A stretch of 64,000 nucleotides of DNA from Lamellibrachia satsuma (GCA_033239005.1 BSQZ01000004.1:14603507-14667506), one strand, 5' to 3'; shown: positions 53,686 through 63,331, numbered from the stretch's first letter. The notes: generated by a model from the sequence alone, not told the origin. Made by a program: numbers and translations.

Positions 53686-56600
53686 CTATACGTCCACCGG
53701 ACCCGTGCTCACCCCGTCCTCGTGCACCACGCGTTTGGGGTAAAAGTACGTGAGTGCATCCCTTTCCTGCACGTACGTCATCACGCTAGAATTATGCACC
53801 CGGAAACCACGGTTCGTTCCACCTCCGCTCCGACGGTTGGTGAGCACCTCCAGGAACGCGTCCTTGTCGATTGTGTTGTGCCGTTTGTTCAGTCCTTTGG
53901 TGCTGTACTTGTCGGTCGCTCCGAAACAATAGTACGTCTTGCTACACAAGCCCACGAACCCGGCACCGGACCACTCGACCTTGAACAGACCCGGTGTCCT
54001 CTTGTCGAACGCTCTTCGCGCCTTACAGCACGCATCGTCTCCGACCCACGGTCGATTGGCGAGACGACAGCGCACGTAGTCGTTCCGATGGTCGTCGCAA
54101 CATTCCGACGGGAGCCATTCGGAACGATGTCGGAAATAATGTTCCCGTAGTTCCGGGGTCACGAGGTCGTCGACGGACTCGCCGGCCAAGGACAAATAGG
54201 CGGAATCTGTATCCATCTCGCAGTACTCGAACAGAGGGCGCTCCACGTATCTGACGATGAAGTCGTAATAGAACTGCAACATGCGCATCTTGGCGTATTG
54301 CAGAACGAAGACTCCCACGTGTACGGGTAGGGTGTACTTGACGACTTTCTTGTTCAACTCTATCTCGTACGCGTCGTCGACGACGAGATCGAGTTGTCGG
54401 AACCGTCGATCGTTGACCAGGAGCGATGCCGCCTTCTCCGTGCAGTAGCTGACGTCACGATGTCGGTCAACGTTGGTGATGGTCTTTCCGTAGCCCGAGT
54501 TCCCCAGCAACTTCATGGTGTCCGCGATGATGGTCTTGTCTCGGTGAACGTCGCCCTCGCGTCGGGCCTTGGACACTGAATCGCCGAACCGCCGGAAACA
54601 CGGAATAGGATCGTATTCGACGACCTGGTACACGTGCAGCACCTCGAGACCGTGGTCCAGATACCATCGCAGCAGTGGCGTTGCGAGCAGTATCTTATCG
54701 CCGCAATAACTACCCACGAGCATGCGACGCGGAGTCTTCATGATGTCGTGTTCTTCGGCGTATCGACGCATGAACGGACCGAGATCCTCGCGCATCATAC
54801 TGACGTTCTTGAACACGGGCTGCATCTCGGCACAGTGCGCGCGCAAGTCTTCCGGTACGCGTATGTCGCACTCGATCATGCCGAACACGGTTCCCGCACG
54901 CACTCCGTTCAGGATCTGTTGCGACGTCATGGTCCAGCGCACGTGTCGACGTCGAGGAAATGCAGCATCCAGACACTCACGTACGGCCGGGGTTCGTCTC
55001 ATCTCTTTCCACTCGCATTCCCACAGCTCGACGACTGTGACAAAGTGACGTAGATAGGCGGTGGTCTTTCGGGTCTCGGCGAGCAGTTCCGCCATTGGTT
55101 TCCCTTTGACGGCGTTCACCTCGTCACGGTTGCACGCACAGCCGTGAAAGTAGCACCCTTGGAACTGATAAGCCGTCTGCGTCTCGCTACACCATCCGTC
55201 CACCCGATGTTTGCCTATTCTCTTCTCTCGTCCGTTGATCTGATGTCGTATGGGACGTCCCGTGCGTTCGGATTCCCACGTCAACCATTCCCCAGCCATC
55301 TGTCCGTACAGCTGCGCCGATTCGGGGCGGAAGTCATTCTCTGCTCGTCGTCGCGTGTACCATCCCATAGGCATGTCTTGCATGAGCGACCACAGGTACA
55401 GCGCGTTCGCATCGTATCCGACGATCGCTCGGCACGGACGAGCCGCCTCTCCGTACTCGTTCTGACGTAGCGTGGTGACACCTTTCTCGTGATAGCGATG
55501 AAAAATGATCGACGGCCCGCCTACGATGTTCTCTTTGACGAGGTCGTGCAGGTCTTTATTCTTCTCGTTGAAGACGGTAAAGTAGGTCTTCTCTGGAAGG
55601 TCGTTGAACAGGTACAGCAGGGTCAGACCAGGTACGCTGATGCCTTGCTTGAACATGTCTATTCCCCGTTGTCGATAGAACGCGAACTGTTTGTCGATGG
55701 CCTGTAGAAAGGGAACCACGTCCCTGTTGTTGTACCAGACGAGAAAGTCGCGCAACGTCGTCATGCCATTGACGCGCCAGGCCTCCTGACAACTGGCGTA
55801 ATCCTCGTCTGAAATACCTTCGTTCTTCAGTCGACTGAAGAAGGCCTCTTTCGGTGGAAGAGCGGTGTCGTCGAGTCTCTCCAGCCGGTCCATGTACTCG
55901 TACGGGAAATGACCTTTCGTCACCTCGCATCCGTACGCTTTCAGATACTTGTCGTAGCTGAACCCGGGGGCGATGTAGTTGATCATGTCGAGGAATTTCA
56001 GTTGATCCGTCGAAAGACACATGAAAGTGTTGTTGCGTTTGATGACGAACATTGCCCCGACGCCATCGTCCTCGGATTTCTTGTTGCCCTCTTGCTCCCT
56101 CTCGTCCTCGTCCTCGGTCTCGTTTTGTTCCACGGTCTTTGACGTCGCCAGGAAGTACGGTATGAGGAACTGTTTGACGGCATTGAGATCATACTTCCCC
56201 GAATTGAACCCGATGACAGGTAACTGACGCATCCATCCATACAGTTGTCCCATCAGCGTTTTGTACGGATTGGTTGCCGGTCGAGTCTTCTTCTCGGCGT
56301 CCTCCCGTGAAGCTGCCTCCCTTGCAGCCTCCTCCCGTGCGTCCCATTTCGACATCTCTTCGGCGAGTTGGTCCAACACGTGATCGTATGAGCCTTTGAT
56401 CTTGTCGTACGCGGCCTCGCTCATCGATTGCAGGATGGTCATCATGTCGCTCACCAACTTGTTGGTGTCTCCGTCCGTGACGATGCATGTCACCTGTTTG
56501 TGTCCGGGTACGTTGGATGCCACGCTGACACTCAGCGGGACGTGACGCGCAACCCAGTGAACCTGGGCACTGTCGGACGGAAGGTGTTCGGTGTCGAACC

Positions 56601-58147
56601 AACACTCGAAGTCGAAGGTGGCTCGGTACGGATAGTACTGCAACGCTTCGGCCACTCGGATGTTCTCGTCGGCCAGGCGTTCGAACACCGATGGAGTCGA
56701 ATGGTACACGCCACCAGGATAGACTCGGCGCACACCCCCCGTACACGTGCTCTCGTGGTTGCGTAGATGCCATGCGTCTTTCCACAACGAGTCACCGCAC
56801 TTCCGACATCTGTACGAGTGACAGCACATGCGTCTATCCTGGATGAGGGAAAAATGTGTCCCGTGAAGATTGAGGTAGAGCGTGTCAGGGTACTTACATA
56901 CCGAGCGACGAACGAGTTCTGCAGTTGGCTTTCCATCCTCTCCATCCGGTGGTACTAGACTGTACACGCACACATTCGTTTGGAACGTGGTCTCTACACG
57001 ATAGAGGTCGTCCATCGTGACCCCGGCAAAAGCTGTCATGGGTACGTCGTCTTGGGCGTAAGTATCGTACAGCGTCTTCACGGCTGGTTCCAATCGACGC
57101 GTGTCACATCCTCGATGCAGGGCCAGACATCGGAAGAGACACAGGTTGTCACTGTACCTTTGCTATACTTGGGGTCCTTTTCCAATCCGATGACGGCTCT
57201 GTTCTTCTTGATGTAGGCTGGAAGGTCGGTCATTCCTACACATCCTATCGGGTGTTCGATGATGCGATTGACGTAAAATGAGACATTGGTCACGAGTTCG
57301 CACACCCACGCCGAATCCGGTCTTTGATTGATGGCCCATTGCAGGACGTCGCGTTCTCGGATGCGTTCGAGGAACTCATCAAAGTCCTTGCTGTTGGTGA
57401 TGAGACTGGGCTCGTCCAGGTAGCGTCCACAGCAGTTGCACGAGGGATGGTAGTACTTGTATTGACCCGTGTTCTTGTTCCTCAGAATGAACCCGTAACT
57501 GAGGTTAATCTTGAAAGCGTTGGTCTGTTCCTGGAACACGTTCCTCAACGGCGTCTCTAGAACGGTCGTGTCCAGAGTCGTTAACCTGTACTCGTACCTG
57601 GACTGCAGAGGACCTCTCGCTACACGTGTCCGTATGCTCGACCAGTGCGCTCGTACGACATCTAGCAGTTCCGTCGACAGGTTGTCGGCGAAGGGAGTCG
57701 AGCAGGTGGGTCTATGGGGTCTGCATCGGTAACGAGTGGATGGTGGGGTGTGGTGGGTTCCCTGATTGGTCTCTTTGGCGATGGTAGCTTCGTGACGTGT
57801 TTTCGTGCGTGTTTGGTCAGGTCATTGCGTCTAGTGAACGTCTGTCCACATTTCGCACATGTGTACACTGTGGTCTGTTTTCTATTACTGCTACTGCTAC
57901 TGCTACTGCTAAGACGACATACGGACCTCACGTGTTGTTGCAGATCGTCCCATATCTCAAACGTCGCATCACATTTACACGAATATTTCGTTCGCTTTGC
58001 CTGATCGCTAGATGGCACCTCTATTGGTTGCGCCACCGAATACGTGTGTTCGCTCACTGCCGGTGTCGCATGACTCACTAGGTGGCGTTTTAGCGCTGCG
58101 TACGTGTCGAGCACCAGCCCGCAGTGCCGACATTGGTGTCGTTTCAT
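53686..58147 (-). CDS. POLB: Protein-primed family B DNA polymerase with N-terminal zinc fingers, broken in two places
   Basis: Three consecutive frames make one polymerase. Frame 1 (58147 to about 57,690) has C2H2-like fingers (HQCRHCGLVLDTYAALKRH; YTCAKCGQTFTRRNDLTKH) and a Ser run. Frame 2 (about 57,700-57,160) has NAFKINLSYGFILRN and WVCELVTNVSFYVNRIIEHP. Frame 3 (about 57,160-53,686) begins with an OTU-like piece (DNLCLFRCLALH; LYLNLHGTHFSLI), another zinc-finger-like CRKCG..H, then exonuclease motifs TFDFECWFD, GFNSGKYDLN and SYDKYL. Polymerase motif A is GYDANALYL, motif B KLLGNSGYGKT and motif C MDTDSAYL. All catalytic acids are present. Frame changes fall at about 57,680-57,720 and 57,151-57,168. 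In the family the enzyme copies the linear element from a terminal protein. The TATA-like GCTATATAG near 58,193 may drive it. Confidence 0.92.
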
Positions 58148-58661
58148 GCTGCTCTACGTGTCTACAACTGAGAGAGAGTGGTCCTTAGTACAGCTATATA
58201 GTACGTGTGGTGGTGGTGGTGGTGGTGGTGGTGGTGGTGGTGGTGTGGTGGTGGTGGTGGTGGTGGTGAAGGGTGTATGACCTAAGGTGCGATCCTGTGG
58301 TATTGACTACTGTGTGTCCGATATCGATGGCTACGGGTTCTCTTTCACCTATGTATACCATGGCAACACCACTGACAACACGTTTCAATCATTGTATGAC
58401 TTTTATGGAGTATATACTGCCATAGCCATCGACATAGACATAGACATATTATACATATACATATACACGGTTAGACTTATATAATTACTATGATGTTGAT
58501 GACTGTACGGTTTGTGGGAGTGTTCCATCCTCGACAGGGACCCTAGCTTACGTTCGATTATCGAAACGCCAGTGGCTAGTAACATGATTATTAACTTGTG
58601 GGCTTTTACACCGCGACAGAGGTTACGTGCAATGATGGTGATGATGTACTATATAAGTCGG

Positions 58662-58731
<70 letters not shown>

Positions 58732-59373
58732 ACTATTACTCTATGTCATGCCACTACAATATGACAGTGACTAAATACAATAAAAGAGAGAGCTACCGTT
58801 GCAAACGGTGCTTCTTAATATGACTACGTTTCTACCATACAATGAATACGTATCTGTAATATGACTACATACAATAAAAGAGAGAGAGAGAGCTACTATT
58901 TCCCATACAGTTCAACACGTTACACTAATTAAATGCCGGCGTTTCTACCATGAAATCAATAATTATTTGTAATAGTCTATGTAGTGCACGTGTCCTCTCG
59001 TCTCGTGCTAGTACGGGTGTCTCCTCATTCACCTCCTCCTCCTCCTCCTCCTCCTTCACCTCCTCCTACATAAAGAAATACACCTATTGTTCATCGTGCG
59101 TCGATATGATATATTCTATTAGTAGCACTATTAATTGACGACTTGCACGCCTACGTGCTTCAATCGGTCGCACAGGTACGTCATCATCCTACAGAACAAA
59201 TTAAAAGTTACTAACATTTCACTCCATATTACTTAATACTACCTACTAATAATAATATTCTGTTGACGACATCATATACGGATTGATCAGTACTACAGCT
59301 CGATTCCGAATGCTGGCTGGGAGTATGGGTGCCTCGTCGTACACTTCATTCTACATAACAACAACAACACTAT

Positions 59374-59414
<41 letters not shown>

Positions 59415-59466
59415 TCATGGTTATAAGTGCATACTACCTAACTAACTGTCGACTACCGACTACCGA
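58148..59466. other. Spacer upstream of PolB with microsatellites and possible short minus-strand exons
   Basis: No long gene. It contains (GGT)n at 58,203-58,268, (TA)n at 58,663-58,724, two AATAAAAGAGAGAG blocks and (ACT)n at about 59,371-59,413. On the minus strand three acceptor-like sites (ending TATGTAG, TTCTGTAG, TATGTAG) are each followed by a short open frame ending in a stop: about 59,351-59,250, 59,191-59,139 and 59,069-58,930. The first and third share an NExxxxxPxL...R...R pattern. No matching donors could be fixed. Confidence 0.45.
58203..58268. repeat. (GGT)n microsatellite
   Basis: About 66 bp of GGT/GTG repeats just upstream of PolB. Confidence 0.95.
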
Positions 59467-60339
59467 CTACGGTTCATCGGGTCGTCCGATGGCGCATCGC
59501 ACATAGTTCATTAGCATGTTCTGGTATGAAGCCGCCAATATACTAAACGCCACTTCTCGGCTCACATCCAGGGTCGTGTCTTCTATCGTGGATGGGGAGG
59601 ATGTCCTCCACTTACGAGCTATTAACGATACTATATTGTTCTGTATTTCTATATGATGGGAACACACCTGTCGCGTAGTCTCATCATCATCATCATTGGC
59701 CGTCGACGTCGACGGCTTCCGATCATCATCATCGGCGGTCGATGTCGACGGCTTCGGTGACGTTATGGTGCGTTGGTCAGGGATGTGTTTGTACCCTCCG
59801 TCTGGCGACAGGACGATGGTTGAGTTGGGTAGTACGTAGAGTGTAGGTGCTGTTGATGTTGTTGATGTTGTTGTCGGTGGTGGAGATGGTGGTGGTGACG
59901 CGGGACTGGACTCGAAGTCCTTGTCGTCATCGTCTTTCTCGGGTGCTGGGGATGAGGTGATAGCATCCTGTGGTGGTGACGCGGGACTGAACTCGAAGTC
60001 GTCATCAGTGTTCTCGGGTGCTGGGGATGAGGCGATGGCATCCTCATCAACATCATCATAGTAATGAGGGGGGGTCTTGATGATCCAAGGATCATCCTCC
60101 TCCTCATTCTCAGTGTCCGATAAATTCTCTACAGGACCCCACGGTAACTGCTGCGTCGCCGCCACCACCCCTCCTCCTCTGGTGTTGTCATCTGTCGCCT
60201 CTTCATCCGACTCAGTCTCCGACGAGGACCCCCACGGTATTTCTTGCGTTTCTGGGTATTCATCTACCGGGCCTGTCTTCTGCCGTTTCCCCGATGGCGT
60301 CACCTCGTCCTCGTCATCTGCATCATAAAGATCGTCCAA
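59467..60339 (-). CDS. Acidic disordered protein with duplicated modules
   Basis: 290 residues, not recognised. Residues 1-150 are highly acidic with Ser/Pro. Three pairs of internal repeats are visible: TQEIPWG / TQQLPWG, each followed by an E/D-rich stretch; AIASSPAPE...FSPASPP / AITSSPAPE...SSPASPP; and KPSTSTADDDD / KPSTSTANDDDD. An NLS-like GKRQK lies near residue 18. The last 65 residues look folded (IQNNIVSLIARKW; SREVAFSILAASYQNMLMN), perhaps helical. It overlaps the end of the upstream gene by 17 bp, which suggests a shared transcript. Composition resembles acidic transcriptional or chromatin-interacting viral proteins, but that is inference. Confidence 0.72.
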   Translation of the reverse strand: MDDLYDADDEDEVTPSGKRQKTGPVDEYPETQEIPWGSSSETESDEEATDDNTRGGGVVAATQQLPWGPVENLSDTENEEEDDPWIIKTPPHYYDDVDEDAIASSPAPENTDDDFEFSPASPPQDAITSSPAPEKDDDDKDFESSPASPPPSPPPTTTSTTSTAPTLYVLPNSTIVLSPDGGYKHIPDQRTITSPKPSTSTADDDDRKPSTSTANDDDDETTRQVCSHHIEIQNNIVSLIARKWRTSSPSTIEDTTLDVSREVAFSILAASYQNMLMNYVRCAIGRPDEP

Positions 60340-60880
60340 CTGGCGCTTGTATGCTGTCTCCAGCTGCGTTAGACCCGTCTGTTGAATAGAAAGAATCGGT
60401 TACATTCGACATATTTTCATCCACGTCGCCCTGTATATCGTTGTATTGGGCGTACATACTCTTTCTAACCAAATCTGTCACTTGCTGACGCCATTTCATG
60501 TTCCCACACGTTGCGATGACATCTATCGATAGCCACCGCAACACGTGCATGACCATGCTGACCGATGGTACGTAACGTTCCGTATCATCATCATTTAAAT
60601 TCATTATGCGTTGCACCTCGTCACAGGCAAATTGCACGCTGGCGACCTCTAGTGCCTTATAGAAGGTTTGTTCGTTCGTCATGGCTTCGGCTCGATCACG
60701 TAGCCTATCTAAACCACTCACCGTAGCCTCCATATCATCGCTACTGCTTATGGATATGACGTCACGCTGTGACGCACTATCGTCCGAGTCATCTGATATT
60801 CTAATTAATGGTGGCGGTGAACAGCTGTCCGCAGAGGAGGTGAATAGTATCTCCGAGCTATTAGCATGTAACCATTCCAT
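60323..60880 (-). CDS. Protein with two tandem SUMO-interacting-like motifs
   Basis: 185 residues. Near the N-terminus PLIRISDDSDDS and DVISISSSDD each fit the hydrophobic core pattern (two bulky aliphatic residues, any, aliphatic) followed by Ser/Asp, as in SUMO-interacting motifs. The middle (about 55-145: YKALEVASVQFACDEVQRI, MVMHVLRWLSIDVIATCG) looks helical and folded. The C-terminus is polar. No enzyme domain or RING finger is seen. A 33-bp direct repeat lies just upstream (60,901-60,965). Its 3' end overlaps the acidic-protein start. Function unknown; binding to SUMO-modified nuclear proteins is the testable guess. Confidence 0.7.
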   Translation of the reverse strand: MEWLHANSSEILFTSSADSCSPPPLIRISDDSDDSASQRDVISISSSDDMEATVSGLDRLRDRAEAMTNEQTFYKALEVASVQFACDEVQRIMNLNDDDTERYVPSVSMVMHVLRWLSIDVIATCGNMKWRQQVTDLVRKSMYAQYNDIQGDVDENMSNVTDSFYSTDGSNAAGDSIQAPVGRSL

Positions 60881-60980
60881 TACCTTAGAGCGTCCATCGC
60901 TGTCGATGCCGTCACTGCTTCCGGTCGCAGTAGCCTGTTTGTCACTGCTTCCGGTCGCAGTAGCCTGTCAACAGATGGAT

Positions 60981-61454
60981 TCACACTGTGACTATTTCCA
61001 TGTCTGACACCGTGTAATTTACATACTGTCCCGCCTCGCGTTTCCTAACGGTCACCATGACTTGGGCCCCCCGCAACATGTCCAGTGCTGCATACCGTTC
61101 GGCGTCTCCTTTCATGCTCATGTATTCGTTAGCAGTGAATCCCAACACCTGGACAGCCTTGGCATTAAATAGGGTTGCCCACACTTCACTACCGATGGCG
61201 TCTTGTAGGAGGATACGCATAGCGAACTGATACACTACACCACGCTGCCATCGATGAATCGGACACACATACCCGTTGTTTTCGGGACTCACACGTTTGT
61301 TACACTGCTGACATGATGGGTAAACTATATATTTGTCTTGAACAGCACATTGTACTAAGGTTAACGGCCGTCTAAATATATACGTCCCGTTACCTACCTG
61401 TCTCTCGAGTTGGCTGACTGTCATCATCATCATATCGGCGTCTTGGGCTGCCAT
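60981..61454 (-). CDS. RPA70 DBD-C-like single-stranded DNA-binding protein
   Basis: 157 residues matching the C-terminal OB-fold/zinc-ribbon layout of replication protein A large subunits. A strand-rich start (YIFRRPLTLVQCAV) leads to the zinc knuckle YPSCQQCNKRVSPENNGYVC then PIH (C-x2-C-x12-C-x2-H). Next comes FAMRILLQDAIGSEVWATLF, where W-x-T-L-F matches the conserved RPA strand, then AVQVLGFTANEYM and a final VMVTVRKRE...YTVSDMEIV. The N-terminal DBD-A/B and protein-binding domains are absent, so it is a one-domain SSB. It probably coats displaced strands during protein-primed replication by the neighbouring polymerase. A good TATA box lies about 87 bp upstream. A divergent OB protein with chance zinc-ribbon similarity cannot be excluded. 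Confidence 0.68.
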   Translation of the reverse strand: MAAQDADMMMMTVSQLERQVGNGTYIFRRPLTLVQCAVQDKYIVYPSCQQCNKRVSPENNGYVCPIHRWQRGVVYQFAMRILLQDAIGSEVWATLFNAKAVQVLGFTANEYMSMKGDAERYAALDMLRGAQVMVTVRKREAGQYVNYTVSDMEIVTV

Positions 61455-61540
61455 TTCTCTCTCTGCGTGCTGCTGCTAGTGGTCTTGAAGTCGTCTGTAA
61501 ATCGAAGTGTGGTTGTGTGTCTCGTTCACTCTGAGCCCGG

Positions 61541-61548
61541 CTTATATA
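61541..61548 (-). promoter_or_regulatory. TATA box for the RPA-like gene
   Basis: TATATAAG on the minus strand, about 87 bp before the ATG at 61454, flanked by GC-rich GCCGGG. Confidence 0.6.
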
Positions 61549-61669
61549 CACCTCCAACTGCCTATGGCGCGATTTCTTATCACAACCCTTGGTCGTACGC
61601 GCGTGATGCTGGATGTCTGGCATCTATATCTCGCTGTACTCTGTTCACCGGTCTTGTGACCGGCTCGCA

Positions 61670-62134
61670 TTACGTCTGCTGATGCAATCGAATGAACTCG
61701 CGTACTCTCTCGAGTATATGTCCTAGCATGTTCTGACCGGCTTGACCGCTGTATGTTAGCGCCCCCCAGTATCCTTCACGACTCTTGACCCATTCCTGCA
61801 ACTGGGAATACCCAGTGTCTAGGAGTCGTTTACGTAGGGTTGGGTCGCGATATTTAACAGCAACTAACGCATACATTAGTGAATATCGTTGTTCGTTCCA
61901 CGATGCGCGTAACTGTTCTTTTTCTCGTATGCTCTTGCTGAGGTGTTTCGCCTGTAGACCAGTGCGCGTGGACAGCATTTTTGATGCGGTTTGCAGGTCA
62001 CCGTGATGCATGCATTTACGCCATTGGTAAGCGCTTTCGACACTCGTAAATTCTTTATTCCACACACGTATCCTGCACACGTAGAAGTTTGACAGGAAAT
62101 GGCGACCGCCTCTGAAGCGTATATCACGGTTCAT
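61670..62134 (-). CDS. NADAR-family (YbiA-like) N-glycosidase
   Basis: 154 residues, the length of a single NADAR domain. Signatures in order are FRGGRHFLSNFYVCRI, FTSVESAYQWRKC with the catalytic-region Glu (SVESAYQ), LQAKHLSKSIR, LMYALVAVKYRDPTLRKRLL-type Kf-n-lr-LL followed by DTG, WGALTYSGQAGQNMLGHIL and a final VREF. NADAR enzymes cleave N-glycosidic bonds; characterised members act on phosphoribosylated riboflavin precursors or remove ADP-ribose from guanine in nucleic acid. Which substrate applies here is unknown. Position beside a DNA-binding protein and far from metabolic genes favours a nucleic-acid or ADP-ribosylation role. A TTATAAAG about 18 bp upstream of the ATG is close for a TATA box but may reflect a short leader. 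Confidence 0.85.
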   Translation of the reverse strand: MNRDIRFRGGRHFLSNFYVCRIRVWNKEFTSVESAYQWRKCMHHGDLQTASKMLSTRTGLQAKHLSKSIREKEQLRASWNEQRYSLMYALVAVKYRDPTLRKRLLDTGYSQLQEWVKSREGYWGALTYSGQAGQNMLGHILERVREFIRLHQQT

Positions 62135-62341
62135 GGTGACTTTATAACGTTAAATTGTACAGTTACTGTCTTAAATACACGCCGTTCTAGCGCTCTTGAG
62201 TACTAGTCACCCCCACTTTTTCCTTGCGTGATGGATGCCCGGTGTCGGTAGGCTGACAGTTGCCGGCCGCTTATCTGTTTTCTCATTAGTGTCGTATTGT
62301 TCCTCGGGTTGCGTCAGCTGTCTGGTTTATTTCTAGCATGG

Positions 62342-62349
62342 TATATATA
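62342..62349 (+). promoter_or_regulatory. TATA box for the two-exon gene
   Basis: TATATATA, 58-65 bp before the ATG at 62407. An initiator-like TCATTAC at about 62,372 sits at the usual 25-30 bp spacing. Confidence 0.7.
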
Positions 62350-62406
62350 GACGCTGCGTTCGTCGTGTCGTCATTACAACCGCCATTGCCTTCGATACCG
62401 TTCATC

Positions 62407-62511
62407 ATGCCTCCTGTCGTTATGGTGCTCGACTTTGCAGAGTTTTTGACTCTTCTCCGTGTTATGGGAGATGCGTTGCTCCCACTAATGCGTCGTGTGT
62501 GAGTATTTCTT

Positions 62512-62546
<35 letters not shown>

Positions 62547-63010
62547 TTACTATTATACTTTCATAGCTCTACATAACTGTACATAGATAATAACTCTTTT
62601 CACTGTACATACTGTTCTATCGTTCCTGTGTATACATGTCTCGCCGTGTGTTCGTCGGGTCCAAGTTCCATATGTAGTGGCTTGCCAGCCGATCGGTTTC
62701 GTATTACCTCGTTGCTTGGTTACGTCTGTTATATATATAGATGTCTATGCATGTTCTCACTCTGGTTGTGTCCTTTACTTACAGAATCCCTCGCTTTCAC
62801 TGGGCATGCGTAATGACACAGTTGCTCGTCACGGCAGTCCACCGCCGGGCCTGTCAGGCGACAGAGCTATTTCGAGACGAGTTGTACGACGCCGGTCTCC
62901 TGACGGCATTCGCCAACCATGCAAGCCGTTGGCGTCATGTCATGTCGGACATTGAATTTTATTACGGACCTGGATATCGTCGTACTTCTACAGTCCCTGA
63001 GTCGTGGGAA

Positions 63011-63042
<32 letters not shown>

Positions 63043-63331
63043 TGATATCGCCGCCGCCGTCGCCTCCGACACTCACGAGGACTCGGACGATTTCCGTCTC
63101 GCATTCAGGGCTCACATGTTACAGTGGGAGTGCGTCATGCACCAGCTACTCATCTTACATGCCCCGTCACCCCTCCCTATTTTCCGTCGCCTTCACAGAG
63201 GTCCCATCCATCATCCATCACTCTGCCATCGTCGTCGATCCGTCTCCCTCCGTATTGCATTGGCCCGCAAGTTGACTGCGCGTTCAGTTCGCCGCTCACT
63301 CTTGCCGGCTTTCAACTGTCAGCCCGAATGA
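62407..63331 (+). CDS. Two-exon Polinton gene of unknown function, opposite strand
   Basis: Exon 1 is 62407-62498 (donor GT|GTGAGT) and exon 2 is 62785-63331 (acceptor TCCTTTACTTACAG). They join in phase to 212 residues. Evidence for the splice is the strong sites, the preserved frame and the TATA box placed for exon 1. The N-terminal 60 residues are helical and hydrophobic (FAEFLTLLRVMGDALLPLM). A segment HWACVMTQLLV recurs later as QWECVMHQLLI, suggesting an internal duplication flanking an acidic run of about nine Asp (residues 110-125). The last 60 residues are His/Arg/Ser-rich and basic. No domain is recognised. As the only clear plus-strand gene of the element, it may be transcribed separately from the divergent minus array. 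Confidence 0.68.
62513..62548. repeat. (TTTA)n microsatellite in the intron of the two-exon gene
   Basis: About nine TTTA units directly after the donor site. Confidence 0.93.
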
